Below are positions 18,317 through 26,751 of a stretch of DNA of 64,000 nucleotides, one piece after another. The notes under the pieces were generated by a model. That model made no database searches and had not been told where the DNA came from. It saw only the letters and a list, made by a program, of their open reading frames with translations. The DNA is from Bradyrhizobium sp. CB1015. GTDB lineage: Bacteria; Pseudomonadota; Alphaproteobacteria; Rhizobiales; Xanthobacteraceae. The stretch's first letter is position 1. Each line of letters begins with the position of its first letter. The stretch is taken from NCBI RefSeq assembly GCF_025200925.1, contig NZ_CP104174.1, positions 6,386,001 through 6,450,000 on the forward strand, in the 5' to 3' direction. Both the position numbers and the translations under genes were made by a program.

Positions 18317-18652
18317 GGCACACACCCCTCGTTGGGCCTACCCGCATCGCGGCAAGCCGCGACAACGCTGCGATGTAGACTGTTGAGATGAGGTACGACG
18401 CGCCAGAACAGGTCGGCAGCATCACCGCTTGGCTCGAGCGGGAGCTCAAGGAAATCATGTAGGCCGAATTCTCATTTTGCAAGAATTAAACGAGACGCCG
18501 TGCGTTCAAATCCGAAACTGTTTCGTATTTCCAGACGGCGGCCGTTGTTTTCGCCGGTCATTTGCCTGCCCGAAAGCCTCGAGTTCTACTCACCGCCTGC
18601 CGGATGCAGACTGAGCCGGCGACGCTGGAAATAGCTGGCGGCCAGGATCGCC
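18317..18652. other. Gap between the DUF3102 gene and the AAA ATPase gene
   Basis: No separate gene is evident. On the plus strand, the frame of the downstream ATPase is open again from before 18500 up to a TAG at 18632. The short peptide around that stop (LSRRRWK then LAARIALRSEL) reads like one continuous helix, so the ATPase may once have been longer and been cut by a nonsense change. This is a weak inference. The first part of the gap should hold the promoter of the leftward DUF3102 gene. Confidence 0.4.
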
Positions 18653-19615
18653 TTGCGCAGCGAGCTGAAAGAGGAGGAAGAGCGACGGAGGCGGTCGGAC
18701 TTGGTGAGTCCAGCTCCCGATGATGAGCCCTCGACGCCGCCTGCGCCGGAACATAGTGTTGTTGTGGCACGGCTTTCCGAGCAGCAGATGAAGAACACCA
18801 AACTCAAGGAGGTGCTTGCGCCGCTCAAAGGTGTCGTCAACGTCGCCCTGCCACTCGTGCCCTCACCGTCGCTGCATGCCGTGCGCAATACCCTTATTTT
18901 CGAATTCCCTTATGCCGCCGACGTCATTGATTTCGCGCTGGCTGATCTTGTCGGCCGGGTCACTGTTCGCCTTGGTCCCTTGCTATTCGTGGGCGATCCC
19001 GGTGGAGGCAAGAGCCGATTCGCCAGGCGCCTGGGAGAGCTACTGGGCATCAACGTTTGGCGCACGGATGCCAGCCGCGCTGATGGCGCGGCGTTCGGCG
19101 GCACGGATCGCCGGTGGTATAGCGCCGAACCCTGCCATCCCTTTCTCGCCGTGGCGCAGGGCAAAATTGCCAACCCTTTGATCCTCATCGACGAGATCGA
19201 AAAAAGCGCAACGCGAAATGACTACGGTCGGCTCTGGGACTGCCTGCTCGGATTTCTCGAACCCGAAACAAACGCTCGTTATCCGGACCCAGCGCTGCAG
19301 ATAAATCTCGATTTGTCGCAGGTCTCCTACGTCGCGACCGCCAACAGCCTAGATCCTCTGCCCTCCGCGATCCGGGATCGGTTTCGGGTGGTGAGATTTC
19401 CGAAACCGACGTCCGCTGATCTCGACGCACTCTTGCCCGCGATTATCGCAGATCTCGCGAAGGAACGCGGCCTCGCCACGAACTGGCTTCTGCCGCTCGA
19501 CAGGACTGAGCGCACCGTCGCCGCGCGAAGCTGGCGTGGCGGCTCGGTCCGACGGCTGCGTCGCATCATCGAGGCAATCCTGCGCGACCGAGACGCCAAG
19601 GCCACCCGGAATTGA
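18653..19615 (+). CDS. Lon-like AAA+ ATPase (no protease domain), possibly N-terminally truncated
   Basis: A AAA+ module is clear: Walker A GDPGGGKSRFARR (near residue 120), GTDRRWYSAEPCHPF, Walker B LILIDEIEKSA (near 182), sensor-1 YVATANSLDPLP, and arginine-finger-like IRDRFRVVRFPKP. A C-terminal lid with RSWRGGSVRRLRRIIEAIL follows. The arrangement is Lon-like, but no Ser-Lys protease domain follows, so it is a remodelling ATPase or chaperone. The start used is TTG 18653, with a KEEEERRRR charged segment after it; an upstream in-frame stop at 18632 suggests truncation. Related genes occur on rhizobial symbiosis islands and plasmids. The actual substrate is unknown. Confidence 0.75.
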   Translation: MRSELKEEEERRRRSDLVSPAPDDEPSTPPAPEHSVVVARLSEQQMKNTKLKEVLAPLKGVVNVALPLVPSPSLHAVRNTLIFEFPYAADVIDFALADLVGRVTVRLGPLLFVGDPGGGKSRFARRLGELLGINVWRTDASRADGAAFGGTDRRWYSAEPCHPFLAVAQGKIANPLILIDEIEKSATRNDYGRLWDCLLGFLEPETNARYPDPALQINLDLSQVSYVATANSLDPLPSAIRDRFRVVRFPKPTSADLDALLPAIIADLAKERGLATNWLLPLDRTERTVAARSWRGGSVRRLRRIIEAILRDRDAKATRN

Positions 19616-19772
19616 GGGCCATACCGCCATGTCCAAATAACCTCCCAACACTCCATTTGGCCTGTCGTGGAGACGACCGGCAAATCCTTTAGGACTCTCT
19701 AGTCAAAGCCGCCACTCAAGTGCCGAGCCCGCCGGAGATTGCTCTGGCCAAGTTTACGGGAACGAGGAGGCA

Positions 19773-20115
19773 ATGGCTCGCACGCTCGAGGCCACAGGTA
19801 ACTACAAGATGCTGAACGGCCTGGTCCTCCGGACGCCCCAACCTCGCTCCGCAAATGATAGGATTGGGCTGATCGACGACCTGGAGACGACGAGCCTCGA
19901 CACCACGCGCACCGAGGTCCTGGAGATCGCCGCTGTCAAATTCGGCTATGCCGACGACTGTCAATCATCGTGATTTCCAGCAGCGATCGGCGCCGATTGA
20001 GCCGACTATCACCAGCCTGACCGGGCTGAACTTCAATCTGGCGCCTGGCGCTTCGCTTAGCCAGGCTGTCGCAGGTATGGGCCGCAGCAGTCGCCTTTCG
20101 TCCTCGGCCGATTAT
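19773..20115 (+). pseudogene. Broken 3'-5' exonuclease (DEDD family) remnant
   Basis: The first 60 codons contain RIGLIDDLETTSLDTTRTEVLEIAAVKFGY, whose core DLETTSLD is the first exonuclease motif (D-x-E). A frameshift near 19950-19972 follows. The next frame carries RSAPIEPTITSLTGLNFNL, which resembles the EPIPxEITxLTGI motif of the same family. Later catalytic motifs (HNAxFD and the H/Y-x-D end) are missing. The gene follows the Lon-like ATPase with a 157-bp gap. A second short remnant beginning MSRFDAEWQHLKMRRLSQQE lies at 20142-20219 and ends early. The rest up to 20458 is unassigned. Confidence 0.7.
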
Positions 20116-20458
20116 TTCACCGACGGGCAGAGGCCCATCGCATGTCGCGGTTCGATGCGGAATGGCAGCATCTCAAGATGCGGCGCCTTTCTCAGCAGGA
20201 GATGCACATCCGCTTCGCCTAGGCGATCAGGGAATATTCGATCGAGTGGGCGCCGACGAACCTTCCGACGACTTCGAGCGCGAAGCCGAGCTGCTGGTCG
20301 TATCGACACCGAAGCTGCCAAGTTTGATGACGACCCCCGTGGCGCCTTCGCGTCGGACGATGAAGCGAGTTCGTACGTGGCCTGGCGCGGGTCACGCGGC
20401 TCCGAACTTCATCGCAACATTTTCGACGCGCTTGGCTCGGAGACCGCCGACGCGCCGT

Positions 20459-20989
20459 TCAGACCGCCGACCGGTTCGTGCTGCGCCGGGAACGGGCACG
20501 CGCGCCCCGCACCGGATAGCCGCACTCGGGATCCTGCGCGATGAGGAGCGGGTCGACCGTCGACCGCCACTTCGAGATCGCCTTGGTGGCGGACCCGTTG
20601 GCTCGCTTTCCACGCCCCTGCCGCACGACTTCGTCTCCCACCCACTTGAAGAAGCGCTGCGCTGTCTCGCAGTCTTCCGCGTAAGCGCCGCCCACCACGC
20701 CCGCGAAAGTCTCCAGCATGATGTGTTCGACGACCGCAGGGTCGAAGCTCAGGGCCACGTCGGTCAGCCTCAGCAGAGTGGAGGGACTCATGCGGTCGGC
20801 GGACGCGATCAACTTGTCGATGAACGCGCGATGATCGCGACGCCAATCGCGCCACAATCCATCGTCGTATGTCCTCGAAAACCGCTCTCTCGGCAACGAG
20901 TCCACGTAGATCTGGTCGAGCTCGATGCTGTGGGACAGCCCCTCGAGAAAGGTCTTGATATCCGCCGTCGAAAGCGTTTTGGTCGACAT
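20459..20989 (-). CDS. Hypothetical protein, unassigned family
   Basis: The 176-residue frame starts with a good ribosome-binding site (CAGGAGAGAG, four bases before ATG 20989), so I regard it as a real gene. It is helical and highly charged, with a W-rich patch (GLWRDWRRDHRAF near 44-56) and a conserved-looking FFKWVGDEVVRQGRGKRA segment near 113-130. The C-terminus is arginine- and serine-rich. No signal peptide or membrane segment is visible. I recognise no family. It lies in the decayed island and may be a mobile-element passenger. Confidence 0.6.
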   Translation of the reverse strand: MSTKTLSTADIKTFLEGLSHSIELDQIYVDSLPRERFSRTYDDGLWRDWRRDHRAFIDKLIASADRMSPSTLLRLTDVALSFDPAVVEHIMLETFAGVVGGAYAEDCETAQRFFKWVGDEVVRQGRGKRANGSATKAISKWRSTVDPLLIAQDPECGYPVRGARARSRRSTNRSAV

Positions 20990-21373
20990 TTACTCTCTCC
21001 TGGTGTATATTTATGAGGCTCCGACACAGACGCCGAAGACTAGGCATCAAGGATAAGGCTTGGGGACCAAGCAGCTCAAATCCGGTCGGGAAGCTAAAGA
21101 ACGTTAGCTTCCCATTGACGAGCTTTTCCACACGTTAATTTTGGTCTTGATGATAGGTGCTGCCACGGTCCTCGGAACGACCGTGTTCAAATTCGGCCCC
21201 GGCGCAATTTTGCCTGCAGTCTCCATTTGTTTTGACTATCAACCTAACCCGGCGCCCTCGCGGTTGAGCGTAAGAGGGCTCGCAGCAGCTCTAGACTGTG
21301 TGGACTCTTGGGATTCTCAAATCAGACGGAATGTGATTCAAGGCTTTCTCTTAGGAGGAAGGCCTTGGGTGTA
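20990..21373. other. Intergenic stretch, no gene seen
   Basis: This is AT-richer than its surroundings, with a short frame (from 21141) that has no family match or ribosome-binding site. It probably contains the promoter of the leftward gene ending at 20459 and otherwise decayed sequence. Confidence 0.4.
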
Positions 21374-21558
21374 ATGGATCGGCTCGTCCTGAGCGACCCG
21401 CAATGGCACCGCATTTCCAGCTTGGATCATCGGTCGGCCGGACGAACGTGGATCGACGGCCCGCGACAATCGCCACTGGCGTGCTGGTAGGCGCGGACAA
21501 TGGTGGAGTCAACGATCAGGTATTCAAACTCGGGATCATCTGCGAGCGCTTCGAACAT
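21374..21558. pseudogene. IS5-family transposase remnants in opposite orientations
   Basis: On the plus strand, 21374 to about 21470 reads MDRLVLSDPQWHRIS and then, after a frameshift, GRPDERGSTARDNRHW, which is the N-terminus of an IS5-type transposase. On the minus strand, 21558 down to about 21475 reads MFEALADDPEFEYLIVDST followed by IVRAYQH. This is the segment with the first catalytic Asp of the same family. The two pieces point at each other, so the region underwent deletion plus inversion, or two copies collapsed. Confidence 0.75.
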
Positions 21559-21625
21559 TCGCAAGCTTGAAAAGCAGGCCCGACAGCTTTACTCGAAGGA
21601 AAGATCGCCTGAGTGAGGTGATGGA

Positions 21626-21780
21626 GTGTTAATCGGGGATAATGATTATCTCTCTCGAGTCATGGTATCAGGCATCGAGGCTATTGAAGAGCTCATCCTG
21701 AACAAGCTGTCACGTACCCCCGGAATGCCAGATTCGATCAAGCCTCGCGTTGAGGCGAATTTCGAAGACGGTGCTCCTAG
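21626..21780 (+). pseudogene. Lrp/AsnC-family regulator fragment
   Basis: The deduced peptide LIGDNDYLSRVMVSGIEAIE and its continuation ELILNKLSRTPGMPDSI follow the ligand-binding (RAM/AsnC) domain of Lrp-type regulators, in which GDYDYLLRVVVPDxxAYExFLxxKLxRxPGVxxI is usual. Only ~50 residues are left; the helix-turn-helix half is missing and the tail (after 21780) is unrelated. It is therefore a broken gene, not a functional regulator. The remaining stretch to 22164 shows nothing I can name. Confidence 0.65.
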
Positions 21781-22164
21781 CGAAGCAAACGATTCCGTTC
21801 AGAACAAGTCGAGCAACTTGGCTTCCAGGCGCACCGAAGACCCGCCAAACCGCAGTGTGATGCGTCGGCTCAGGCTCGTCCCGATGGCGGAATGAACATT
21901 GAGAACTCGCGAATCTTTGCTCACAGCACAGCCGGCCTTTAGTGCCGAGCAATACGCGGTGTCAGAAATGACAATCTAGAACGCCTCCTGTCACGGTGGC
22001 AAGCCGCCAACTACCAACCTACGCCAAGCGCACCGGGAAGCAGCTGATCACGGCCAAAGAGCGTCGCTCGATCGGACAAAATCACTCGCTATTCGACTAA
22101 ACGCCGGTCATTCCGCGGCATGGCGGTGCATTGAACGACCAAGGCGTCCAACTGAAATGATCAC

Positions 22165-22947
22165 CTATTTTCCCGTCCAGACCGGCTTCCTCTTCTCGCT
22201 GAACGCCTTCAGGCCCTCCTTGGCGTCCTCGGTCATCGCGAGCAGCGCGATCTGGCTTTCGGTGTAGGCGATGCTCTCGTCGAACGACATCGAGGCGATC
22301 GCGCGCATGGCGTATTTGCCGCGGCGGATCGCGGTCGGGGATTTGTCGACGATGCGGCCGATCAGCCAGTCGACCTTGGCATCTAACTCGGCGGCAGGCA
22401 CGACATAGTTGAGCAGGCCTGCGGCCTGCGCGGCCTTGGCTTCGAACGGCTCGCCCGTGAGCGCCCATTCGTTGACGAGACGGGGCGGAGCGATGCGCTG
22501 AAGCAGGCTCAGCACCTGCATCGGGAACACGCCGACCTTCACCTCCGGCAGGCCGAAGACGACCTGATCGGCCGCAACCGCCATGTCGGTCATGCACAAC
22601 AGGCCCATGCCGCCGGCCATGCAGACGCCTCCGACCCGCGCAATCGCCGGCTTGGTGGCGTTCTGTGACAAACGTAACAGATCGGCATAGTCGACATTTG
22701 GTTTAGAATGATCCATCGCGAAAGCCGCGCCGGAATTCTGCAAGTCGGCGCCCGCGCAGAACGCCTTGTCGCCCGCGCCCGTCAGCACGATGACGCGGAC
22801 ATCCTTGTCGTCATGCGCGTCGCGATATGCTCTAGTGATGCCGGCGATCACCTCGCCGTTCAGCGCGTTGCGTTTCTCCGGCCGGTTGATGGTGATCCAG
22901 AACGCCTGCCCGCGCTTCTCGGCGATGACAGCTGTGGGGTCGGTCAT
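22165..22947 (-). CDS. Enoyl-CoA hydratase/isomerase family protein
   Basis: The 260-residue crotonase-fold protein shows AFWITINRPEKRNALNGEV, the oxyanion-hole AFCAGADLQ near residue 60, and VCMAGGMGLLCMTDMAVAAD near 105-125. It ends FSEKRKPVWTGK. The family's second glutamate position is replaced (PEVKVGVFPMQV retains the glycine motif), so the exact reaction is unclear. I chose ATG 22947; the longer frame upstream has no family similarity. It is monocistronic and divergent from the caspase-like gene. It is the first normal gene after the island. Confidence 0.85.
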   Translation of the reverse strand: MTDPTAVIAEKRGQAFWITINRPEKRNALNGEVIAGITRAYRDAHDDKDVRVIVLTGAGDKAFCAGADLQNSGAAFAMDHSKPNVDYADLLRLSQNATKPAIARVGGVCMAGGMGLLCMTDMAVAADQVVFGLPEVKVGVFPMQVLSLLQRIAPPRLVNEWALTGEPFEAKAAQAAGLLNYVVPAAELDAKVDWLIGRIVDKSPTAIRRGKYAMRAIASMSFDESIAYTESQIALLAMTEDAKEGLKAFSEKRKPVWTGK

Positions 22948-23113
22948 GGCATGCTCGCTTGCTTGGTCCCGCTTTGCAGCCATTTGCGGCAGGACGGGCG
23001 ATGCGCGCAAGGACAATCTGCAAGGTCGCGTCACCATAGCGTGTGGGCGCAACTTCGCTTCGCGATTGAATTGGGGCTTGCGCGCGCTATCCTGACCGGA
23101 GATTTGATCACCG

Positions 23114-24499
23114 ATGAGCCATTTCATGCGCGCCGCATTCATGTTGTTGCTGGCAGGACTGGTCGTGCTGAGCGGCGGTGCCGCATGTCCTGCGGCCGAC
23201 GCCGCGAAGATCGCGCTGGTGATCGGCAACGCGAAATATCCCGACAATGAATTCGTCCTCAGCGACGTCGCCAACGATGCCCAGGACATCGCCGAGGAAT
23301 TGAAGCGCGGCGGCTTTGTCGTCGACAGGCTGAGCAATCTCACCGGCGATGCGATGCGGCAGGTGCTGGGCCGCTTCTACGACCGCATCGAGCGCGGCGC
23401 GGTGGCGCTGATCTTTTTCGACGGATTTGCCATCCAGTCCAACCGTCAGACCTATCTGCTGCCGGTCGACGCCCAGATCTGGACCGAGCCGGATGTCACG
23501 CGCGACGGCTTCAGCCTCGATACCATCCTCGCCGAGATGAACACGCGCGGTGCCGCGATCAAGATCGCGCTGATCGACGCCTCCCGCCGCAACCCGTTCG
23601 AGCGGCGCTTCCGCCGCTATTCGGCCGGCCTCGCACCGGCGATCGCACCGAGCAATTCGCTGGTGCTCTACTCCGCCGCGCTCGGCGCGGTCACGGCGAG
23701 CGGCAAGACCGATCGCAGCCTGTTCATCGCCGAGCTGCTGCGCGAAATGCGCGCGCCGAACATCAGCGCCGAGCAGGCCCTGACCAACACCAAGAACGGC
23801 GTGGTTGCCGCCACCAACCGCGAGCAAGTGCCCTGGCTGTCCTCCTCGCTGACGCCGGACTTCTCGTTCGCAAGCGCGGCGACGCGGCCGCGGGACGAGA
23901 CGGCTCCGATCAAGCCGGAGGCGCAAACACCCGAGCCGCAGAAGCCGGTCTGCGAGGTGGCCCAGGCGGAGCCCGCTCCGAATGCGGACGAGCTGGCGCG
24001 AGATCCCGTCCTCGCCGATCTCAGCCGCAAGATCACCGCCAACGCCAACGATGCGATCTCGCGCTACAAGCGCGGCCAGGTCTACGCGATCAAGCGCGCC
24101 TATCCGCTCGCAATGCAGGATTTCGACGCGGTGCTCCGCCGCGCGCCCAAGGACGCGGAAGCCTTGAACAACCGCTGCTGGACCCGAGCTGCGACCGGCG
24201 ATCTGCAAGGCGCGCTCGCCGATTGCAATCTGGCGCTCCAGGTCGATCCCGGCTTGAGCGATGCGCTCGACAGCCGCGGGCTCGTCAACCTCAAGCTCCG
24301 GCGCAATGCCGAGGCGACCAAGGATTATACCGACGCGATCCAGCGCAACCCGCACGCCTCATCCTCGCTGTTCGGCCGCGGCATCGCTACGCGCCGAAGC
24401 GGCGGCGACGGCGCCGCCGACATCGCGCAGGCGAAGTCGATGAACCCGAACATCGCGAAGGAATTCGCAGGCTACGGCGTGACGGAGTGCGTGCCTTAA
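23114..24499 (+). CDS. Secreted caspase-like (peptidase C14) pseudo-protease with TPR repeats
   Basis: Residues 1-28 are a signal peptide (MLLLAGLVVLSGGAAC). Residues 31-230 have the caspase-like fold, opening AKIALVIGNAKYPDNEFVLSD and containing LLPVDAQIW and LYSAALGAVTASGKTDRSLF. The catalytic dyad is gone: the usual Y-x-G-H-G reads FFDGFA, with Phe105 at the His position, and the usual DACR reads DASR, with Ser157 at the Cys position. A proline-rich linker follows (near 255-290), then three or four TPR repeats (about 320-455). It is probably a periplasmic binding or scaffold protein, not a protease. Its stop overlaps the stop of the convergent molybdoenzyme gene. Confidence 0.85.
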   Translation: MSHFMRAAFMLLLAGLVVLSGGAACPAADAAKIALVIGNAKYPDNEFVLSDVANDAQDIAEELKRGGFVVDRLSNLTGDAMRQVLGRFYDRIERGAVALIFFDGFAIQSNRQTYLLPVDAQIWTEPDVTRDGFSLDTILAEMNTRGAAIKIALIDASRRNPFERRFRRYSAGLAPAIAPSNSLVLYSAALGAVTASGKTDRSLFIAELLREMRAPNISAEQALTNTKNGVVAATNREQVPWLSSSLTPDFSFASAATRPRDETAPIKPEAQTPEPQKPVCEVAQAEPAPNADELARDPVLADLSRKITANANDAISRYKRGQVYAIKRAYPLAMQDFDAVLRRAPKDAEALNNRCWTRAATGDLQGALADCNLALQVDPGLSDALDSRGLVNLKLRRNAEATKDYTDAIQRNPHASSSLFGRGIATRRSGGDGAADIAQAKSMNPNIAKEFAGYGVTECVP

Positions 24500-26586
24500 G
24501 CTGAGGCCGCCTTCCTGATCCAGACCTTGTTGTCGTGGAACGCCGCGCCGCCGATCGGCGCGATGGTGTCCGCGCCCGTCAGCATGTTGATGCCGCGGCC
24601 GCCGATGTGGTTGCTGTTGGGATGAACGGATTCGGCGATCAGGACGCCGCGCCGCACGCCCTCGAACAGCATCGCGATCAGCGTGGTCTCGCCGCGGCTG
24701 TTGCCGAGCGTCACCGCGTCGCCATCGGCGATGCCGAGCGCAGCGGCGTCGAGCGGGTGAATCATCACGCTGGCCCGGCCTTCGCGCGCCTGCGAGGACG
24801 GTGTCTCGTTGAAGGTGGTGTTGAGGAAGCTGCGCGAGGGGCTGGTTGCTAGCCGGAACGGATGGCCCTGGTCGGCGTGCTCGATCACCGCCCAGTGGTC
24901 CGGCAGATCGGGCATCTTGTCGACATCGCCCATGGTGACGCCGAACGGCGGATGCGCCCAATCGGCTTTGAAATGGAATTTGCCGTCGGCATGGCCGAAG
25001 CCGTCGAGATAATGCGAGGTGCGGAAATCCGGCTGCAGATCGCGCCAGAGGTCGGCTTCGAGGCCGGCGATGTCGCCGTGATTGCTCAGCTTCAGCGTCG
25101 CGTCGATCAATTCACGCGGGCTCATCTCGAAGCCCTGATGCCTGGCTCCGAGCCGCGGCGCCAGCGCCTGCAACACCTCGTGGTTGGAGCGGCATTCGCC
25201 GGGCGGGTCGATCAGTTTCGGCCCGACCGAGATGTGCTGATGGCCGCCGCCGTAATAGAGGTCGTCATGCTCCATGAACATGGTCGCCGGCAGCACGATG
25301 TCGGCCATCTGCGCCGTCTCGGTCATGAACTGCTCGTGCACCGCCACGAACAGATCCTCGCGCGCAAAGCCGTGCCGGACCAGCGCCTGCTCCGGCGCCA
25401 CAGTCATCGGATTGGTGTTCTGGATCAGCATCGCCTTGACCGGACCCTTGCCCTGCAGAGCTTCGGCATCGCCGGTGAGGATGCGTCCGATCTGCGACTG
25501 ATCGAGCGCGCGCGTCGACTTGTCTATGGCGTCGTGGGCCTCGATGATAGATTCGTTGAAACGCCACAGCGCGTAATTGTTAAAGAAGGCGCCGCCGCCT
25601 TCATACTGCCAGGCGCCGGTCACCGCGGGAATGCACAGCGCCGCATGCATCTGCGTCGCGCCGTTGCGCGAGCGGGTGAAGCCATAGCCGAGACGGAAGA
25701 AGGTCCGCTTGGTCTCGCCGACCGCCTTGGCGAACGCCTCGATCTCCGCCACCGGGACGCCGCAAATGGCCGAGGCCCATTCCGGCGTGCGCGTCTGCAG
25801 ATGGGCCTCGAGCTCGGCCGGGCAATCGGTGTACTTGTCCATGTAGGCACGGTCGGCATAGCCGTCGCGGAACAGGACATGCATGACGCCGCAGGCGAAG
25901 GCGCCATCGGTGCCGGGGCGCAGGATGACCTTGATATCGGCCTGCTTCATGGTCTCGTTGTCGTAGATGTCAACCGCCGCGATTTTCGCGCCGCGCTCCT
26001 TGCGGGCGCGCGAGGCGTGCGTCATCACGTTGACCTGGGTGTTGACGGGATTGGTGCCCCAGATCACGACGAGATCGGACAGCGCCATCTCGCGCGGGTC
26101 GACGCCGGCGATCTTGCCGGTGCCGATCGCAAAGCCGATGCGCGCGACGTTGGCGCAGATGGTCTGATAGAAACGCGAATATTTCTTCACATGCGTGAGG
26201 CGGTTGAGCCCGTCGCGCATCACGAGGCCCATCGTGCCCGCGTAGTAATAGGGCCAGATCGATTCCGCGCCGAACTCGCGCTCGGCCGCATTGAAGCGAT
26301 GCCCGATCTCGTCCAGCGCCTCGTCCCAGGAGATCCGCGCGAACTGGCCTGAACCTTTGGCCCCGGTGCGGCGCAGCGGATAGATCAATCGCTCGGGGTG
26401 ATGGATGCGCTCGGCATAGCGGGCGACCTTGGCGCAGATGACGCCGGCGGTGTAGGTCTGCTTCTTCGAACCCCGGACGCGACCGATGCTGTTGCCTTCG
26501 ACCACCTCGACATCGAGGGCGCAGGCCGAGGGGCAATCATGGGGGCAGGTCGAATGGCGGATCTCGATCTTGGCGTGCTGGTTCAT
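24496..26586 (-). CDS. Molybdopterin oxidoreductase with N-terminal [4Fe-4S] site
   Basis: The 696-residue catalytic subunit carries C14-x3-C18-x3-C22-x28-C51 (CPHDCPSACALDV ... VICAK), the Fe4S4 motif of the DMSO-reductase superfamily. The molybdopterin-binding segments SDLVVIWGTNPVNTQ, RPGTDGAFACGVMHVL and QNTNPMTVAPEQ follow, and the dinucleotide-binding domain ends near residue 690. I chose ATG 26586 because the frame beyond it does not match the family. No Tat signal is seen, so it is likely cytoplasmic. The partner subunit and substrate are not encoded nearby; an SDR gene lies upstream. Assigning formate, thiosulfate or another substrate would be guesswork. Confidence 0.85.
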   Translation of the reverse strand: MNQHAKIEIRHSTCPHDCPSACALDVEVVEGNSIGRVRGSKKQTYTAGVICAKVARYAERIHHPERLIYPLRRTGAKGSGQFARISWDEALDEIGHRFNAAEREFGAESIWPYYYAGTMGLVMRDGLNRLTHVKKYSRFYQTICANVARIGFAIGTGKIAGVDPREMALSDLVVIWGTNPVNTQVNVMTHASRARKERGAKIAAVDIYDNETMKQADIKVILRPGTDGAFACGVMHVLFRDGYADRAYMDKYTDCPAELEAHLQTRTPEWASAICGVPVAEIEAFAKAVGETKRTFFRLGYGFTRSRNGATQMHAALCIPAVTGAWQYEGGGAFFNNYALWRFNESIIEAHDAIDKSTRALDQSQIGRILTGDAEALQGKGPVKAMLIQNTNPMTVAPEQALVRHGFAREDLFVAVHEQFMTETAQMADIVLPATMFMEHDDLYYGGGHQHISVGPKLIDPPGECRSNHEVLQALAPRLGARHQGFEMSPRELIDATLKLSNHGDIAGLEADLWRDLQPDFRTSHYLDGFGHADGKFHFKADWAHPPFGVTMGDVDKMPDLPDHWAVIEHADQGHPFRLATSPSRSFLNTTFNETPSSQAREGRASVMIHPLDAAALGIADGDAVTLGNSRGETTLIAMLFEGVRRGVLIAESVHPNSNHIGGRGINMLTGADTIAPIGGAAFHDNKVWIRKAASA

Positions 26587-26751
26587 GTCCTCGTTCGTAA
26601 CACCAAAATACCTGCCAGCCGAGGGCATTATCCGCCAAGGCCCATGCGATTTGCTCAAAGCGCACGCGCCGGAGGTTCCTGCTGCGATTGCGAAGGAGGC
26701 CCGCCAGTGGGCCGCGCTTACGTGCAAGCGCAATCCAAGCTGCGCATTTCG

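Noticed and set aside
21141..21374. 77-residue plus-strand frame
   Set aside because: It has no ribosome-binding site or similarity and runs into the IS5 scrap.
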